From Pseudofrankia sp. DC12 (GTDB lineage Bacteria > Actinomycetota > Actinomycetes > Frankiales > Frankiaceae): a stretch of DNA of 64,000 nt. Numbering within the stretch: position 1 is the stretch's first letter; each line of letters opens with the position of its first letter. The position numbers and the translations under genes were made by a program. The notes beneath the pieces were generated by a model. The model ran no database searches. It was not told the origin of the DNA and saw only the letters and a program-made list of their open reading frames with translations. This document shows positions 1 to 8,328 of the stretch, one piece after another. The stretch is from contig NZ_KQ031391.1 in assembly GCF_000966285.1 (NCBI RefSeq), forward strand, positions 5,208,430 to 5,272,429, read 5' to 3'.

Positions 1-927
1 ATTGGGGTCGCGATCGTCGGTTCCGGCAACATCGGCACCGACCTCATGATCAAAATCCTGGGTCGCGACACCAACCTCCGGGTGGTCGCGATGGTGGGCA
101 TCGACCCGGCCTCCGACGGCCTTGCCCGGGCCCAGCGCCTCGGCGTCGCCACGACCGCCGAGGGCGTGGCCGGGCTGATCAAGATGCCCGAGTTCAGCGA
201 GGTGGAGATCGTCCTGGACGCCACCAGCGCCGGCGCGCACATCGCGAACGCGAAGCTGCTCGAGCCCTACGGCCTGCGCCTGGTCGACCTGACCCCGGCG
301 TCGATCGGCCCGTACGTGATCCCCGCGGTGAACTTCGAGGAGCACCTCGACGCGCCCAACATCAACATGGTCACCTGCGGTGGCCAGGCCACGATCCCGA
401 TCGTGGCCGCGGTGTCCCGGGTGACCGAGGTTCCCTACGCCGAGATCGTCGCAGCCGTCGCGTCGAAGTCGGCCGGGCCGGGGACGCGGGCCAACATCGA
501 CGAGTTCACCGAGACCACCGCGCTGGCCATCGAGAAGGTCGGCAAGGCGAGCCGCGGCAAGGCGATCATCATCCTGAACCCGGCTGAGCCGCCGCTGATC
601 ATGCGGGACACCGTGCTGTGCCTGATCGGCGGCGCCGACCATGACGCGGTGCGGGCCTCGATCGAGGCGATGATCGCCGAGGTGGCGACCTACGTGCCCG
701 GCTACCGGCTGGTGCAGAAGATCCAGTTCACGCCCGTCGACCCGGCCGAGGTCGCGACCCTGCTGCCCGCGGGCGCGGGCCCGGTCGACACCAAGGTCTC
801 GGTCTTCCTGGAGGTCGAGGGCGCAGCCCACTACCTGCCCGCCTACGCGGGAAACCTCGACATCATGACGTCCGCCGCGATGCGGGTGGCGGAGCGGATT
901 GCCCGACGCGCGAAGGCGGTGGCCTGA
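1..927 (+). CDS. Acetaldehyde dehydrogenase (acylating), 5' end outside window
   Basis: Converts acetaldehyde plus CoA and NAD to acetyl-CoA, the last step of meta-cleavage pathways (MhpF/BphJ/HsaG family). The frame is open from base 1 and begins in the Rossmann strand with GSGNIG, so only about 5-10 N-terminal residues are missing; the first internal ATG at 46 would cut into the NAD site and is not the start. The conserved segment VTCGGQAT (about residues 118-125 of the visible frame) carries the catalytic Cys, and the NPAEPP motif follows. The stop overlaps the start of the aldolase by one base (TGATG), as expected because the two enzymes form a substrate-channelling complex. Whether it serves aromatic or steroid ring degradation cannot be told from this window. 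Confidence 0.95.
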   Translation: MGVAIVGSGNIGTDLMIKILGRDTNLRVVAMVGIDPASDGLARAQRLGVATTAEGVAGLIKMPEFSEVEIVLDATSAGAHIANAKLLEPYGLRLVDLTPASIGPYVIPAVNFEEHLDAPNINMVTCGGQATIPIVAAVSRVTEVPYAEIVAAVASKSAGPGTRANIDEFTETTALAIEKVGKASRGKAIIILNPAEPPLIMRDTVLCLIGGADHDAVRASIEAMIAEVATYVPGYRLVQKIQFTPVDPAEVATLLPAGAGPVDTKVSVFLEVEGAAHYLPAYAGNLDIMTSAAMRVAERIARRAKAVA

Positions 928-1994
928 TGACCGAAGCCCCGGCGACAGGGACTGCGGCGCCAGACCCGGAGGCCTCCGGGCCGACGGCGCGGCCCTACAT
1001 CCAGGACGTGACCCTGCGCGACGGCATGCACGCACTCCGGCATCGGATCACGCCGGTGCTGGTCGGGCGGATCGTCGAGAACCTGGAGGCCGCCGGCGTC
1101 GGCGCCATCGAGATCGCCCACGGCGACGGCCTGGGCGGATCGAGCCTCAACTACGGCCCCGGCAGCAACACCGACTGGGAGTGGATCGAGGCGGCCGCCT
1201 CGCACGCGAAGAGCGCGGTGCTCACCACGCTGCTGCTGCCCGGTGTCGGCACGATCCACGACCTGCGCCGCGCCTACGAGATGGGCATCCGCTCGGTCCG
1301 GGTAGCGACGCACTGCACCGAGGCCGACGTCGCCGCGCAGCACATCGCCGAGGCCCGCAACCTCGGCATGGACGTCTCCGGCTTCCTCATGATGGCGCAC
1401 ATGATCAGCGCCAAGGAGCTGTCCGAGCAGGCGCTGCTGATGGAGTCCTACGGCGCGCACTGTGTCTACATCACCGACTCCAGCGGGCGGCTGACCGTCG
1501 ACGAGGTCCGCCAGCGGGTCCGCCTCTACCGCGAGGTGCTGAAGCCGGAGACGCAGGTCGGCATCCACGCGCACGAGAACCTCTCGCTGGCGGTCGCCAA
1601 CTCGGTGGCCGCCGTCGAGGAGGGCGCCTACCGGGTCGACGCCTCGCTGACCGGCCTCGGTGCCGGCGCCGGCAACGCGCCGATCGAGGCACTGATCGCG
1701 GTGGCGAACATCCTCGGCTGGGAGACCGGCTGCGACCTGTTCGCGCTGCAGGACGCCGCCGAGGACATCGTGCGCCCGATGCAGGACCGGCCGGTGCGGG
1801 TCGACCGCGAGACGCTGACGATCGGCTACGCCGGGGTGTACGGCAGCTTCCTGCGCCATGCCGAGACCGCGGCGGCGGCCTACGGCGTGGACGCCCGCCA
1901 GATCCTGCTCGAGGCCGGCCGGCGCAAGCTCGTCGGCGGCCAGGAGGACCTGCTCACCGACATCGCGCTGACGCTGCAGGCCCAGGCGTCCTGA
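927..1994 (+). CDS. 4-hydroxy-2-oxovalerate aldolase
   Basis: Cleaves 4-hydroxy-2-oxoacids to pyruvate and an aldehyde (acetaldehyde or propanal); partner of the acylating dehydrogenase just upstream (MhpE/BphI/HsaF family). The 355-residue protein opens with the TIM-barrel start [12 protein letters not shown], which holds the Arg-Asp and His used for metal and substrate, and has the second metal motif [15 protein letters not shown] near residues 212-226. Length is normal for the family. Its ATG overlaps the preceding stop, so translation is probably coupled. No further pathway gene follows; the next sequence is a degraded regulator. Confidence 0.96.
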   Translation: MTEAPATGTAAPDPEASGPTARPYIQDVTLRDGMHALRHRITPVLVGRIVENLEAAGVGAIEIAHGDGLGGSSLNYGPGSNTDWEWIEAAASHAKSAVLTTLLLPGVGTIHDLRRAYEMGIRSVRVATHCTEADVAAQHIAEARNLGMDVSGFLMMAHMISAKELSEQALLMESYGAHCVYITDSSGRLTVDEVRQRVRLYREVLKPETQVGIHAHENLSLAVANSVAAVEEGAYRVDASLTGLGAGAGNAPIEALIAVANILGWETGCDLFALQDAAEDIVRPMQDRPVRVDRETLTIGYAGVYGSFLRHAETAAAAYGVDARQILLEAGRRKLVGGQEDLLTDIALTLQAQAS

Positions 1995-2040
1995 GCCGCG
2001 TGGTGATCATCGTCGCCCCGCTGGTCCTGGAGCCGTCACT

Positions 2041-2327
2041 ATGCTGAGCGATGCGCCGGAGTTGAGCGCGCGCGAGCCGGGCAAGGCGCGCGACGGCAAC
2101 CAGACCTTCGCCCGAGGCCTGCGCGTGATGCTCGCCATCGCCGGCTCCAGGCGGGGGATGTCCGTCCAGCAGGTCAGCGAGCTGCTGGAGGTCCACGGTT
2201 CGATCACGTACCGGATGCTGCAGACGCTGGTCGACTTCGACCTGGCCGCGCGCAGCAGCGCAGCGACGCCTCCCGCTGGACGACCGGGTCGGCGATCGTC
2301 GTCGACGGCGGCTACGCGGCCCCGTAG
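2041..2327 (+). pseudogene. Fusion scar: IclR-type regulator N-terminus joined to SDR C-terminus
   Basis: The first about 72 codons from the ATG at 2041 encode an IclR-family winged-helix start (NQTFARGLRVMLAIAG, then VQQVSELLEVHGSITYRMLQTL). Family resemblance stops at about 2257. From about 2262 a different frame reads SDASRWTTGSAIVVDGGYAAP and stops at 2327, which is the typical last strand and tail of a short-chain dehydrogenase. Neither gene is complete: the IclR effector domain and most of the SDR are gone. The simplest reading is one deletion joining two same-strand genes. The tail overlaps the 3' end of the opposing TetR gene by 16 bases. Confidence 0.75.
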
Positions 2328-3001
2328 CCCCGCTTCTTCGGGCCCGGCTGGGCCGGGGCGACCGGGCTGGTCGGCGGTGTGGCGGCGGCTCCGTCGACCA
2401 GCGGGTTCGAGATGCCTCGGACGAAGATGTCGGCGTACTGCGCGGCGAGATCCTGTACGCCGACGCGCCCGCCGGCGCGCATCCAGAGATACGTGTAGTT
2501 GTGCATCCCGAGCCACGCCTTCGCCGCCATCGGCGGGTCGATCGCGCGGAAGTGGCCCGAGCGCTGGCCTTCCTCGAACAGCTGCTCGACGCGCTGCTCG
2601 TACTCCCGGCGCCGGCGGCGGAACACCTCGGCGTTGGCGCCGGTCAGGGCCGGGAACTCGTGCAGGAAGACCCAGACATGGTCGGGGAAGCTGTGGATGA
2701 CGTCGAGGAGCCCGGCGCCGAGCAGGGCGAGCCGCTCGGGTGGCGTGCCGCCGGTGCTCGCGACCCGGTCCGCGGACAGCAGCACCTCGTCCATCACCCG
2801 GTCGTGGATGGCGACGAGGAGCTGCTCCTTGGAGCCGATGTAGTAGTAGAGCGCGCCCTTGCCGATCTCGTTCGCCTGGCACAGCTCGGCCGTGCTGGTC
2901 GCATGGAAGCCCCGCTGGGCGAAGACGTGGGCGGAGGTGTCGATGATTGCCTGGCGCCTGAGCTCCCACTTGGCGCTGCGCCGAACCTGGACCTCGGTCA
3001 T
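2312..3001 (-). CDS. TetR family transcriptional regulator
   Basis: DNA-binding repressor of about 229 residues. The N-terminal HTH reads RRQAIIDTSAHVFAQRGFHATSTAELCQANEIGKGALYYYIGSKEQLLVAI, the standard TetR fold; the C-terminal half is a helical ligand domain of the KstR2/FadR-like size class. I chose the ATG at 3001 (MTEVQVRRSAKW); an upstream TTG at 3103 would add 34 residues of unlikely sequence. The last residues (PGPKKRGYGAA) lie antisense to the SDR remnant, so the native C-terminus may have been replaced when that scar formed. An imperfect inverted repeat, ACCGTCCGGT, lies about 90 bases upstream of the start and may be an autoregulatory operator. Confidence 0.88.
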   Translation of the reverse strand: MTEVQVRRSAKWELRRQAIIDTSAHVFAQRGFHATSTAELCQANEIGKGALYYYIGSKEQLLVAIHDRVMDEVLLSADRVASTGGTPPERLALLGAGLLDVIHSFPDHVWVFLHEFPALTGANAEVFRRRRREYEQRVEQLFEEGQRSGHFRAIDPPMAAKAWLGMHNYTYLWMRAGGRVGVQDLAAQYADIFVRGISNPLVDGAAATPPTSPVAPAQPGPKKRGYGAA

Positions 3002-3249
3002 GGCCGTCGTCGTCGCTCCGTTCAGCGTGTGCTCGCCTTGTGCTCGCCGCCTGGGGTCCTGCCCGGTCAGGATACGCGGCCCAAAGTTGACCGTCCGGTA
3101 CAAAGCTGACTACGTTCGCTGAGGCAGGCGGCCGGGCCGGTGCTCGACGGTGGCCCTACCATCAGTAGCGTCTCGTGGAAAAAGCTCGTTGCCACAGCAC
3201 GTGGCATGAGGCCAAGGTACTGATCGTCGATCATCGACCAAGGTCGTAG

Positions 3250-4521
3250 TTACCACTCGGTTGACAGCCTCTTCACGCCGTTGATGAAGCTGCTGGCCAG
3301 CCATTCCGGTTCGCCGGAGGCGTGGATGTCAGGGAGCTGGGTGAGCAGCTCGCGCCAGATGACGGAGATCTCGCGGCGGGCCAGGTGGGCGCCGAGGCAG
3401 AAGTGCGGTCCCGCGCCGCCGAAGCCCAGGTGCGGGTTCGGGTCGCGGCGGACGTCGAAACGGTCGGGGCCGGTGAAGACGGCCTCGTCGCGGTTGGCGG
3501 ACGAGTAGAACAGCAGCACCTTGTCGCCGGGGTTCAGCCGCTGGCCGGCGAGCTCGACCTCGCTGGTGACCGTGCGGCGCATCCAGCGCACCGGGCTCGC
3601 CCAGCGCACGATCTCCTCGACGGCTGTCCGGCTCACCCCCGCAAGGTCGTTGCGCCAGATGTCCCGCTGCTCCGGGAACGCCGTCAGCGCCAGCAGCGCG
3701 TGGCTGATCGCGGTCCGGGTCGTCTCGTTGCCGGCGACCAGCAGCAGGATGAAGAACGAGGCGATCTCGGCGTTGTCGAGCTGCTCGCCGTCCACCTCGG
3801 CCAGGGCGAGCGCGGTGGTCAGGTCGTCGGTAGGGCCGGCCCGGCGCTTCGTGGCCATCTCGTGCAGCAGTTCGGCGAGCTCCGCGCCGGCACCCAGCAG
3901 CGCGGCCACGATGTCCGCGCCCTCGGGAACGAAGTCGGGGTCGCCCGAGCCGAGGATGACGTTCGTGCAGTGGAAGACGTCGCCGTAGCGCTCGGGCGGC
4001 AGGCCCATCATCCGGCAGATGACCTCCAACGGCAGCCGCGCCGCGACCCGCGACACGAAGTCGCCTGGCCCCTCGTCGCGCAGCTCGGTCACGATCCCGC
4101 GGGCGAGCGCGGCGATGTCGTCCTCGGTCTGGGCGATGAACCGCGGCGTGAACGCCCGGGAGACGATCCGGCGCAGCCGGTGGTGCCGGGGCGGGTCCAT
4201 GTTGATCATCCCGCCGAAGAACTCGAGGAACTCCGGGGGCAGGTCCGGGACCGAGGTCGCGCCGCGGGCGGAGGAGAAGACCCCCGGCTCCGAGCTGATC
4301 CGGACGATGTCCGCGTGCCGGGTGACCGCGTAGTAGCCGGGCCCCCGCGTGATCATCTCGCTGGCCGTCGCCGGCTCCGGGTAGAAGGGCAGCGGCCGAT
4401 TCGCGCGCAGCAGGGCGAACGCCGCGTCGATCTCGGCCCGCGGCCGGACCCAGAAGGACAGGTCGGACAGGTCGATGTCGTCGACGGCCTGGCCTGGCCC
4501 GGCACCGGCTACGACCGGCAT
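3250..4521 (-). CDS. Cytochrome P450
   Basis: Haem monooxygenase, 423 residues, soluble bacterial class. Key motifs are present: I-helix AGNETTRT (residues 263-270) with the acid/threonine pair, the ExxR of K-helix EEIVR (303-306), PERF-like GPDRFDV, and the haem loop FGGAGPHFCLG with Cys375. Its general sequence, including MINMDPPRHHRLRRIVSRAFTP, resembles the CYP125/CYP142/CYP124 group that hydroxylates sterol or branched alkyl chain ends, but substrate cannot be read from sequence. No ferredoxin gene adjoins it. Upstream on the same strand lies a broken acyl-CoA synthetase, which suggests the pair was once an operon. Confidence 0.95.
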   Translation of the reverse strand: MPVVAGAGPGQAVDDIDLSDLSFWVRPRAEIDAAFALLRANRPLPFYPEPATASEMITRGPGYYAVTRHADIVRISSEPGVFSSARGATSVPDLPPEFLEFFGGMINMDPPRHHRLRRIVSRAFTPRFIAQTEDDIAALARGIVTELRDEGPGDFVSRVAARLPLEVICRMMGLPPERYGDVFHCTNVILGSGDPDFVPEGADIVAALLGAGAELAELLHEMATKRRAGPTDDLTTALALAEVDGEQLDNAEIASFFILLLVAGNETTRTAISHALLALTAFPEQRDIWRNDLAGVSRTAVEEIVRWASPVRWMRRTVTSEVELAGQRLNPGDKVLLFYSSANRDEAVFTGPDRFDVRRDPNPHLGFGGAGPHFCLGAHLARREISVIWRELLTQLPDIHASGEPEWLASSFINGVKRLSTEW

Positions 4522-4584
4522 GGTGGCCTCACGTCCTCCCTGGCGGGGCTGTCGCTGGGAGAGTGGTGGCGGCCGGCCGAAGAG

Positions 4585-4982
4585 TCAAGGTCCGCGGAGG
4601 GCCGGTTGGCTGCTCAGGCCCCGGAGCTCGCGCTTGAGCACCTTGCCCGACGGGTTGCGGGGAGCGCCTCAATGAACGTCACGGCCTTCGGCGCCTTGAA
4701 CTTCGCGAGGCTGCCGCGGCAGTGCTCGACCAGTTCGTCAGCGGTGACCGAGGTTCCCGGCCGCAGCGCGACGGACGCCACCGGCACCTCGCCCCACTTC
4801 TCGTCAGGGCGACCGATCACCGCGGCCTCGAGCACCGCCGCGTGCTCGTAGCGGACACGCTCGGCCTCGGAGCCGGCGATGTTCTCGCCGCCGGAGAGGA
4901 TCACGTCCTTGAGCCGGTCGACGATGAAGACGTAGCCGTCTGGTCCGACGGCCCGCGCACCTTCCTCGGCGTCATGTGCCAC
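4585..4982 (-). pseudogene. Acyl-CoA synthetase (FadD-like), C-terminal remnant with frameshift
   Basis: The reverse strand encodes the hinge and C-terminal lid of an AMP-forming acyl-CoA ligase: DGYVFIVDRLKDVILSGGENI, then HAAVLEAAVIGRPDEKWGEVPVA and LAKFKAPKAVTF. The whole N-terminal adenylation domain is missing upstream of about 4980. Near 4660 a one-base loss shifts the frame: one frame reads EALPATRRARCSS while the next reads RNPSGKVLKRELRGLS, which contains the expected catalytic lysine, ending at a TGA at 4585. Two lesions make this a dead gene. It lies directly upstream of the P450. Confidence 0.8.
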
Positions 4983-5069
4983 CGCCGTCCCCCGCTGGTC
5001 GTCTGGCTGACCGGTCGGTCCAACAGAGACTAGCCCAGCCCCACAGCCGAGAGGAACGGTAGCCAGCCG

Positions 5070-5323
5070 ATGAGCAGGTTGACCTTCGACCGTCGCGTCG
5101 TGGCCGTGACGGGCGCCGGACGTATCTCGCCGGCGGCGGCCGGTTCTCCCGGCTCTTCGTCGGTGTCACCGAGGGCTACCTGAACCCCAGCCCCGCCGAC
5201 GTCGGCTGGCCGCAGTTCGGCTCCGCCGAGGGTGGCCTGGTCCGGCGCTGGGACGTCCCGACCGACGTCGTCGCCGGCCCCGAGGCCGTCTCTCGCCGGA
5301 TCTGGGAGCCGGTCCTCCACTGA
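5070..5323 (+). pseudogene. SDR collapsed by internal deletion
   Basis: The ATG at 5070 starts MSRLTFDRRVVAVTGAG, the exact start of a classical SDR of the HSD17B4-like type with its Rossmann glycine motif. Within about ten bases the sequence jumps to another frame reading TYLAGGGRFSRLFVGVTEGYLNPSPADVG and ending WEPVLH at a stop at 5323, which resembles the C-terminus of the same family. About 200 residues, including the catalytic Ser-Tyr-Lys, are absent. The junction lies near 5118-5123 in a GGCGCCGG-rich stretch. It is divergent from the acyl-CoA synthetase remnant. Confidence 0.75.
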
Positions 5324-5549
5324 GCTGACCCGCGCGGGCGGGCGACGGCCGGCGTCTCGCGGTCCTCGCCCGCCGGTTGTCATGCCCTTCTACTGGTGGC
5401 GCCGTCCACTCCGGAGCGCCGGTCGCGGCCGATCTCTTGAGAGCCGGTCCGTGCGGTGCTAGACACCGAGCAGACGTGCTTGGCGATCGCTCAGCATGAT
5501 CTTGTGGGAGCCGTGCCGGCGGCCCGCGTGACAGAACAGCGAGGCAACG

Positions 5550-6386
5550 ATGGCGGGAAGAGCCGAGGGCAAGGTCGCTTTCATCACCGGTGCCGCGCGC
5601 GGCCAGGGCCGTGCCCACGCCGTCCGGTTAGCCCAGGAGGGCGCAGACATCATCGCGATCGACGTCTGCAAGCAGCTGCCGCGGGTGGCGTTCGCGATGT
5701 CGACGCCGGAGGACCTGGCCGAGACGGTGAGCCTGGTCGAGAAGACCGGCCGGCGGATCCACGCGGTGCAGGCGGACGTCCGCGACCATGACGCGATGAA
5801 GGCCGTCGTCGACGAGGGTGTCGCCCAGTTCGGCCGGCTCGACATCGTCGTCGCGAACGCGGGCATCGGGCCGGACGGCTACCTGATGCACAAGATGGAC
5901 CAGCAGACCTGGCAGGACACGATCGACATCAACCTGACCGGTGTCTGGCTGTCCACGAAGGTCGCTCTCCCGCACATCATCGCGGGCAAGCGGGGCGGCT
6001 CGATCGTGCTGACCAGCTCGGTCGGCGGCCTGTCGGCCAACCAGTTCGTCGGCCACTACGTCACGGCCAAGCACGGGGTGGTCGGCATCATGCGGACGCT
6101 CGCGCTGGAGCTTGGCCGGCACAGCATCCGGGTCAACTCGCTGCATCCCACCCAGGTGAGCACGCCGATGGTGATGCACGACCTCACCTACAAGATGTTC
6201 TGCCCGGAGCTACCGAACCCGACCGTCGACGACTTCGCGGCGCGGTCGCAGGCCCTGCACGTGCTGCCCACGCCATGGGTGGATGCCGAGGACATCGCCA
6301 ACGCGGCGCTGTTCCTGTGCTCAGACGAGGCGCGGTTCATCACCGGGGTGACCCTGCCCGTCGACGCCGGGACGCTGATCAAGTAG
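5550..6386 (+). CDS. Mycofactocin-coupled SDR family oxidoreductase
   Basis: NAD-dependent short-chain dehydrogenase of 278 residues. The N-terminal signature GKVAFITGAARGQGRAHAVR followed by EGADIIAIDVC matches the actinobacterial subfamily whose nicotinamide cofactor is tightly bound and recycled by mycofactocin; this is family knowledge, not shown here. The catalytic Ser and Tyr-x3-Lys are in SSVGGLSANQFVGHYVTAKHG, and the tail ends VTLPVDAGTLIK. The start has an AGCGAGG ribosome site. It probably once led into the CoA-transferase at 8329, since an IS630-type element now fills the gap. Substrate unknown; secondary alcohols or steroids are typical. Confidence 0.9.
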   Translation: MAGRAEGKVAFITGAARGQGRAHAVRLAQEGADIIAIDVCKQLPRVAFAMSTPEDLAETVSLVEKTGRRIHAVQADVRDHDAMKAVVDEGVAQFGRLDIVVANAGIGPDGYLMHKMDQQTWQDTIDINLTGVWLSTKVALPHIIAGKRGGSIVLTSSVGGLSANQFVGHYVTAKHGVVGIMRTLALELGRHSIRVNSLHPTQVSTPMVMHDLTYKMFCPELPNPTVDDFAARSQALHVLPTPWVDAEDIANAALFLCSDEARFITGVTLPVDAGTLIK

Positions 6387-6507
6387 CCGGGCCCGAGGGG
6401 CGCCGGCCGGGCCGAGGGGCGTGGCCGGCACCCCGTCGGGTGCGCGCGACTCCTGGACTGGCTCGTGAATTGACCAACTGTTCGACATTGCCCGGAGCAT
6501 CCGTCTA

Positions 6508-6531
6508 GTGCAGCACCTCAATAGTTCCTTG
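6508..6531 (+). repeat. Left terminal inverted repeat of IS630-type element
   Basis: Begins GTGCAGCACCTCAATAG and continues TTCCTT. It pairs with the right end with two mismatches and is preceded by the duplicated TA at 6506-6507. Confidence 0.88.
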
Positions 6532-6553
6532 CTGTGAGCGTCCGGATTGATCG

Positions 6554-6889
6554 TTACTTCTGGTAGTCGGTGAGGTGGACGAGGGCGGCGGTGTCGTACG
6601 CCTCGGTGGGCGATCCGATCCGGCTGCCGGTGACGAGTACGGCCGGGGTGTAGCTCTCGGTGGCCGGGTCGTAGAGGGCGAACGCCCAGGCGTCGCCGCC
6701 GAGGTACTCGATCCGGCAGAGCCGGATCTGTTCGTCGTGTTCGTCGCCCTCGCCGGCCCAGGCGCTCAGGTACCCGGACCCGCCGCGCCAGCGGATCGTG
6801 ATCTCCTGCAGGGTTGGGTGGGTCTGGGAGGCGTGGTGGTCGACAGTCCCCTCGACGAGGTCCTTGAGGCGTTTGGCCGGTACGGGCAT
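6554..6889 (-). CDS. Passenger protein of IS630-type element, function unknown
   Basis: A 111-residue soluble protein, MPVPAKRLKDLVEGTVDHH through VHLTDYQK, with a central RIEYLGGDAWAFALYDPATE segment that looks like a small alpha/beta domain. It has no helix-turn-helix, transmembrane or signal sequence. It lies inside the TIRs and is divergent from the transposase, with about 150 bases between starts. I recall similar short proteins beside IS630-type transposases in other actinomycetes, but no function is known to me. Its placement suggests an accessory or regulatory role in transposition, or simple cargo. Confidence 0.7.
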   Translation of the reverse strand: MPVPAKRLKDLVEGTVDHHASQTHPTLQEITIRWRGGSGYLSAWAGEGDEHDEQIRLCRIEYLGGDAWAFALYDPATESYTPAVLVTGSRIGSPTEAYDTAALVHLTDYQK

Positions 6890-7035
6890 GCCACCAGTGT
6901 GGGCTGCCTCCGATGCCGTGATGGGATCACGTCCGTGGCCGGTTTGCCAGGGGCCGCTGCCCGCGGCTCACCGCCTGCCCCCGGTGAGCGGCCCGCGGGC
7001 CTGTGATCTGGGGCTTGTGGAGCGGTGAGCAGCTG

Positions 7036-8169
7036 ATGGGCCCTGGTCGGCGGACGGTCGCCGAGGCGATGACCGTCAAACGGCGCAGGAAGATCGACCA
7101 GATCCTCGCGGCGGGTAGCAGCGAGGCGCGCCTCGTGCGGCGGGCGCGGATCGTGCTGCTCGCCGCCGGTGGGGCGGGCCCCGCAGAGATCGCGCGGGTG
7201 TCGGGCTGTTCGCTGCCGACGGCCCGGGTGTGGCCGGCACGGTTCGCCGCGCGCGGGATCCCGGGCCTGTTCGACCGGCCACGGCCGGGCCGCCCGCCGG
7301 TGCATGGCCCGTCGGCCAGGCTCGCGGTCGTGGCGACCGCGACCTCGTTCCCGCCGTCCGGGGCGAGCGTCTGGACGCACCGGACGCTGGCCGGCCATCT
7401 GGCCGGCCGCGGCCTGCGGGTCTCGCCGGCGACCGTCGGGCGGGTCCTGGCCGAGGCCGAGGTCCGCCCGCACCGGGTCCGCGGCTGGCTGCACCGGGCC
7501 GACAACCTCGACTTCTGGCGGCAGGCCGGCGAGGTCTGTCGGCTCTACCTCGACGGGCCCGCCGAGGGCACGCTGCTGCTCTCGGTCGACGAGAAGACCG
7601 GGATCCAGGCCAAAAGCCGCAGGCATCCCGAGATCCCGGCCAGGCTGGGCCGCGACGCGCGCCGCGAGTTCGAGTACGTCCGCCACGGCACCGTCTCGAT
7701 CCTCGCGGCGATGGACGTGTTCACCGGACAGGTCCTCGCGCACCGCATCGGGCGCAACGACTCGCGGACGTTTCTCGACATCCTGGTCACCCTCGACCAG
7801 TGCACCGCCCCTGATCTGCGGATCCACCTGATCCTCGACAACGGGTCCAGTCACACCTCGGCCGCGACCCGGGCCTGGTTCGCCGCGCACCCCCGGTTCA
7901 CGGTGACCTACACGCCCAAGCACGCGAGCTGGTTGAACATGGTGGAGCAGTGGTTCGGGGCACTGACCCGCAGGCTGCTACGCCGCGGCGACTTCACGAG
8001 CCGCGAGGACCTCGAACAGCAGATCATCGACTTCACCCTCGACCACAACACGACCGCCACGCCCTACCAGTGGCGCTACGACGCCGAAGCCGAGCACGCC
8101 CGCTACCTCGACCGCCACCCCGCCCCGCAACCGCAGCCCGCCACCGACGCCCTGCCGACCGCCGCCTGA
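7036..8169 (+). CDS. IS630 family transposase
   Basis: DDE transposase. An N-terminal helix-turn-helix (ARVSGCSLPTARVWPARFA) precedes a winged region, then the RNase H-like catalytic core: first Asp in LLSVDEKTG, second Asp in HLILDNGSSH, and Glu in HASWLNMVEQWF about 36 residues later. That spacing fits IS630. The ATG at 7036 follows GGTGAG; a GTG at 7003 and an ATG at 7069 are alternatives. All three acidic residues are intact, and the TIRs are well preserved, so the element could still be mobile. Confidence 0.93.
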   Translation: MGPGRRTVAEAMTVKRRRKIDQILAAGSSEARLVRRARIVLLAAGGAGPAEIARVSGCSLPTARVWPARFAARGIPGLFDRPRPGRPPVHGPSARLAVVATATSFPPSGASVWTHRTLAGHLAGRGLRVSPATVGRVLAEAEVRPHRVRGWLHRADNLDFWRQAGEVCRLYLDGPAEGTLLLSVDEKTGIQAKSRRHPEIPARLGRDARREFEYVRHGTVSILAAMDVFTGQVLAHRIGRNDSRTFLDILVTLDQCTAPDLRIHLILDNGSSHTSAATRAWFAAHPRFTVTYTPKHASWLNMVEQWFGALTRRLLRRGDFTSREDLEQQIIDFTLDHNTTATPYQWRYDAEAEHARYLDRHPAPQPQPATDALPTAA

Positions 8170-8195
8170 CATCACTTATCGTCACCAGACGCCGG

Positions 8196-8219
8196 AAAGG
8201 AACTACTGAGGCGCTGCAC
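8196..8219 (-). repeat. Right terminal inverted repeat of IS630-type element
   Basis: Read on the minus strand it begins GTGCAGCGCCTCAGTAG, continuing TTCCTT, matching the left end at 22 of 24 positions, and is followed by TA at 8220-8221. Confidence 0.88.
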
Positions 8220-8328
8220 TAGCGTGGCCGGGGCGGCCGCTCAGGTGATCTACCAGCGCCTCCGCGCGGAATCTGGCGCCCGGTGACTGATTTCTGATCC
8301 GTAGCGCCTACAACATGGGAGATGGTCG

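Larger units (their letters stand above)
6508..8219. mobile_element. Complete IS630-type insertion sequence with passenger gene
   Basis: The element is bounded by terminal inverted repeats starting GTGCAGC. The left end (6508-6531) and the reverse complement of the right end (8219-8196) match at 22 of 24 positions (differences at positions 8 and 14). Both ends are flanked by TA (6506-6507 and 8220-8221), the target duplication of IS630/Tc1 elements. Inside are a 111-residue protein on the minus strand and a DDE transposase on the plus strand. It is 1,712 bases long and appears intact. It sits between the SDR and the CoA-transferase. Confidence 0.9.
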
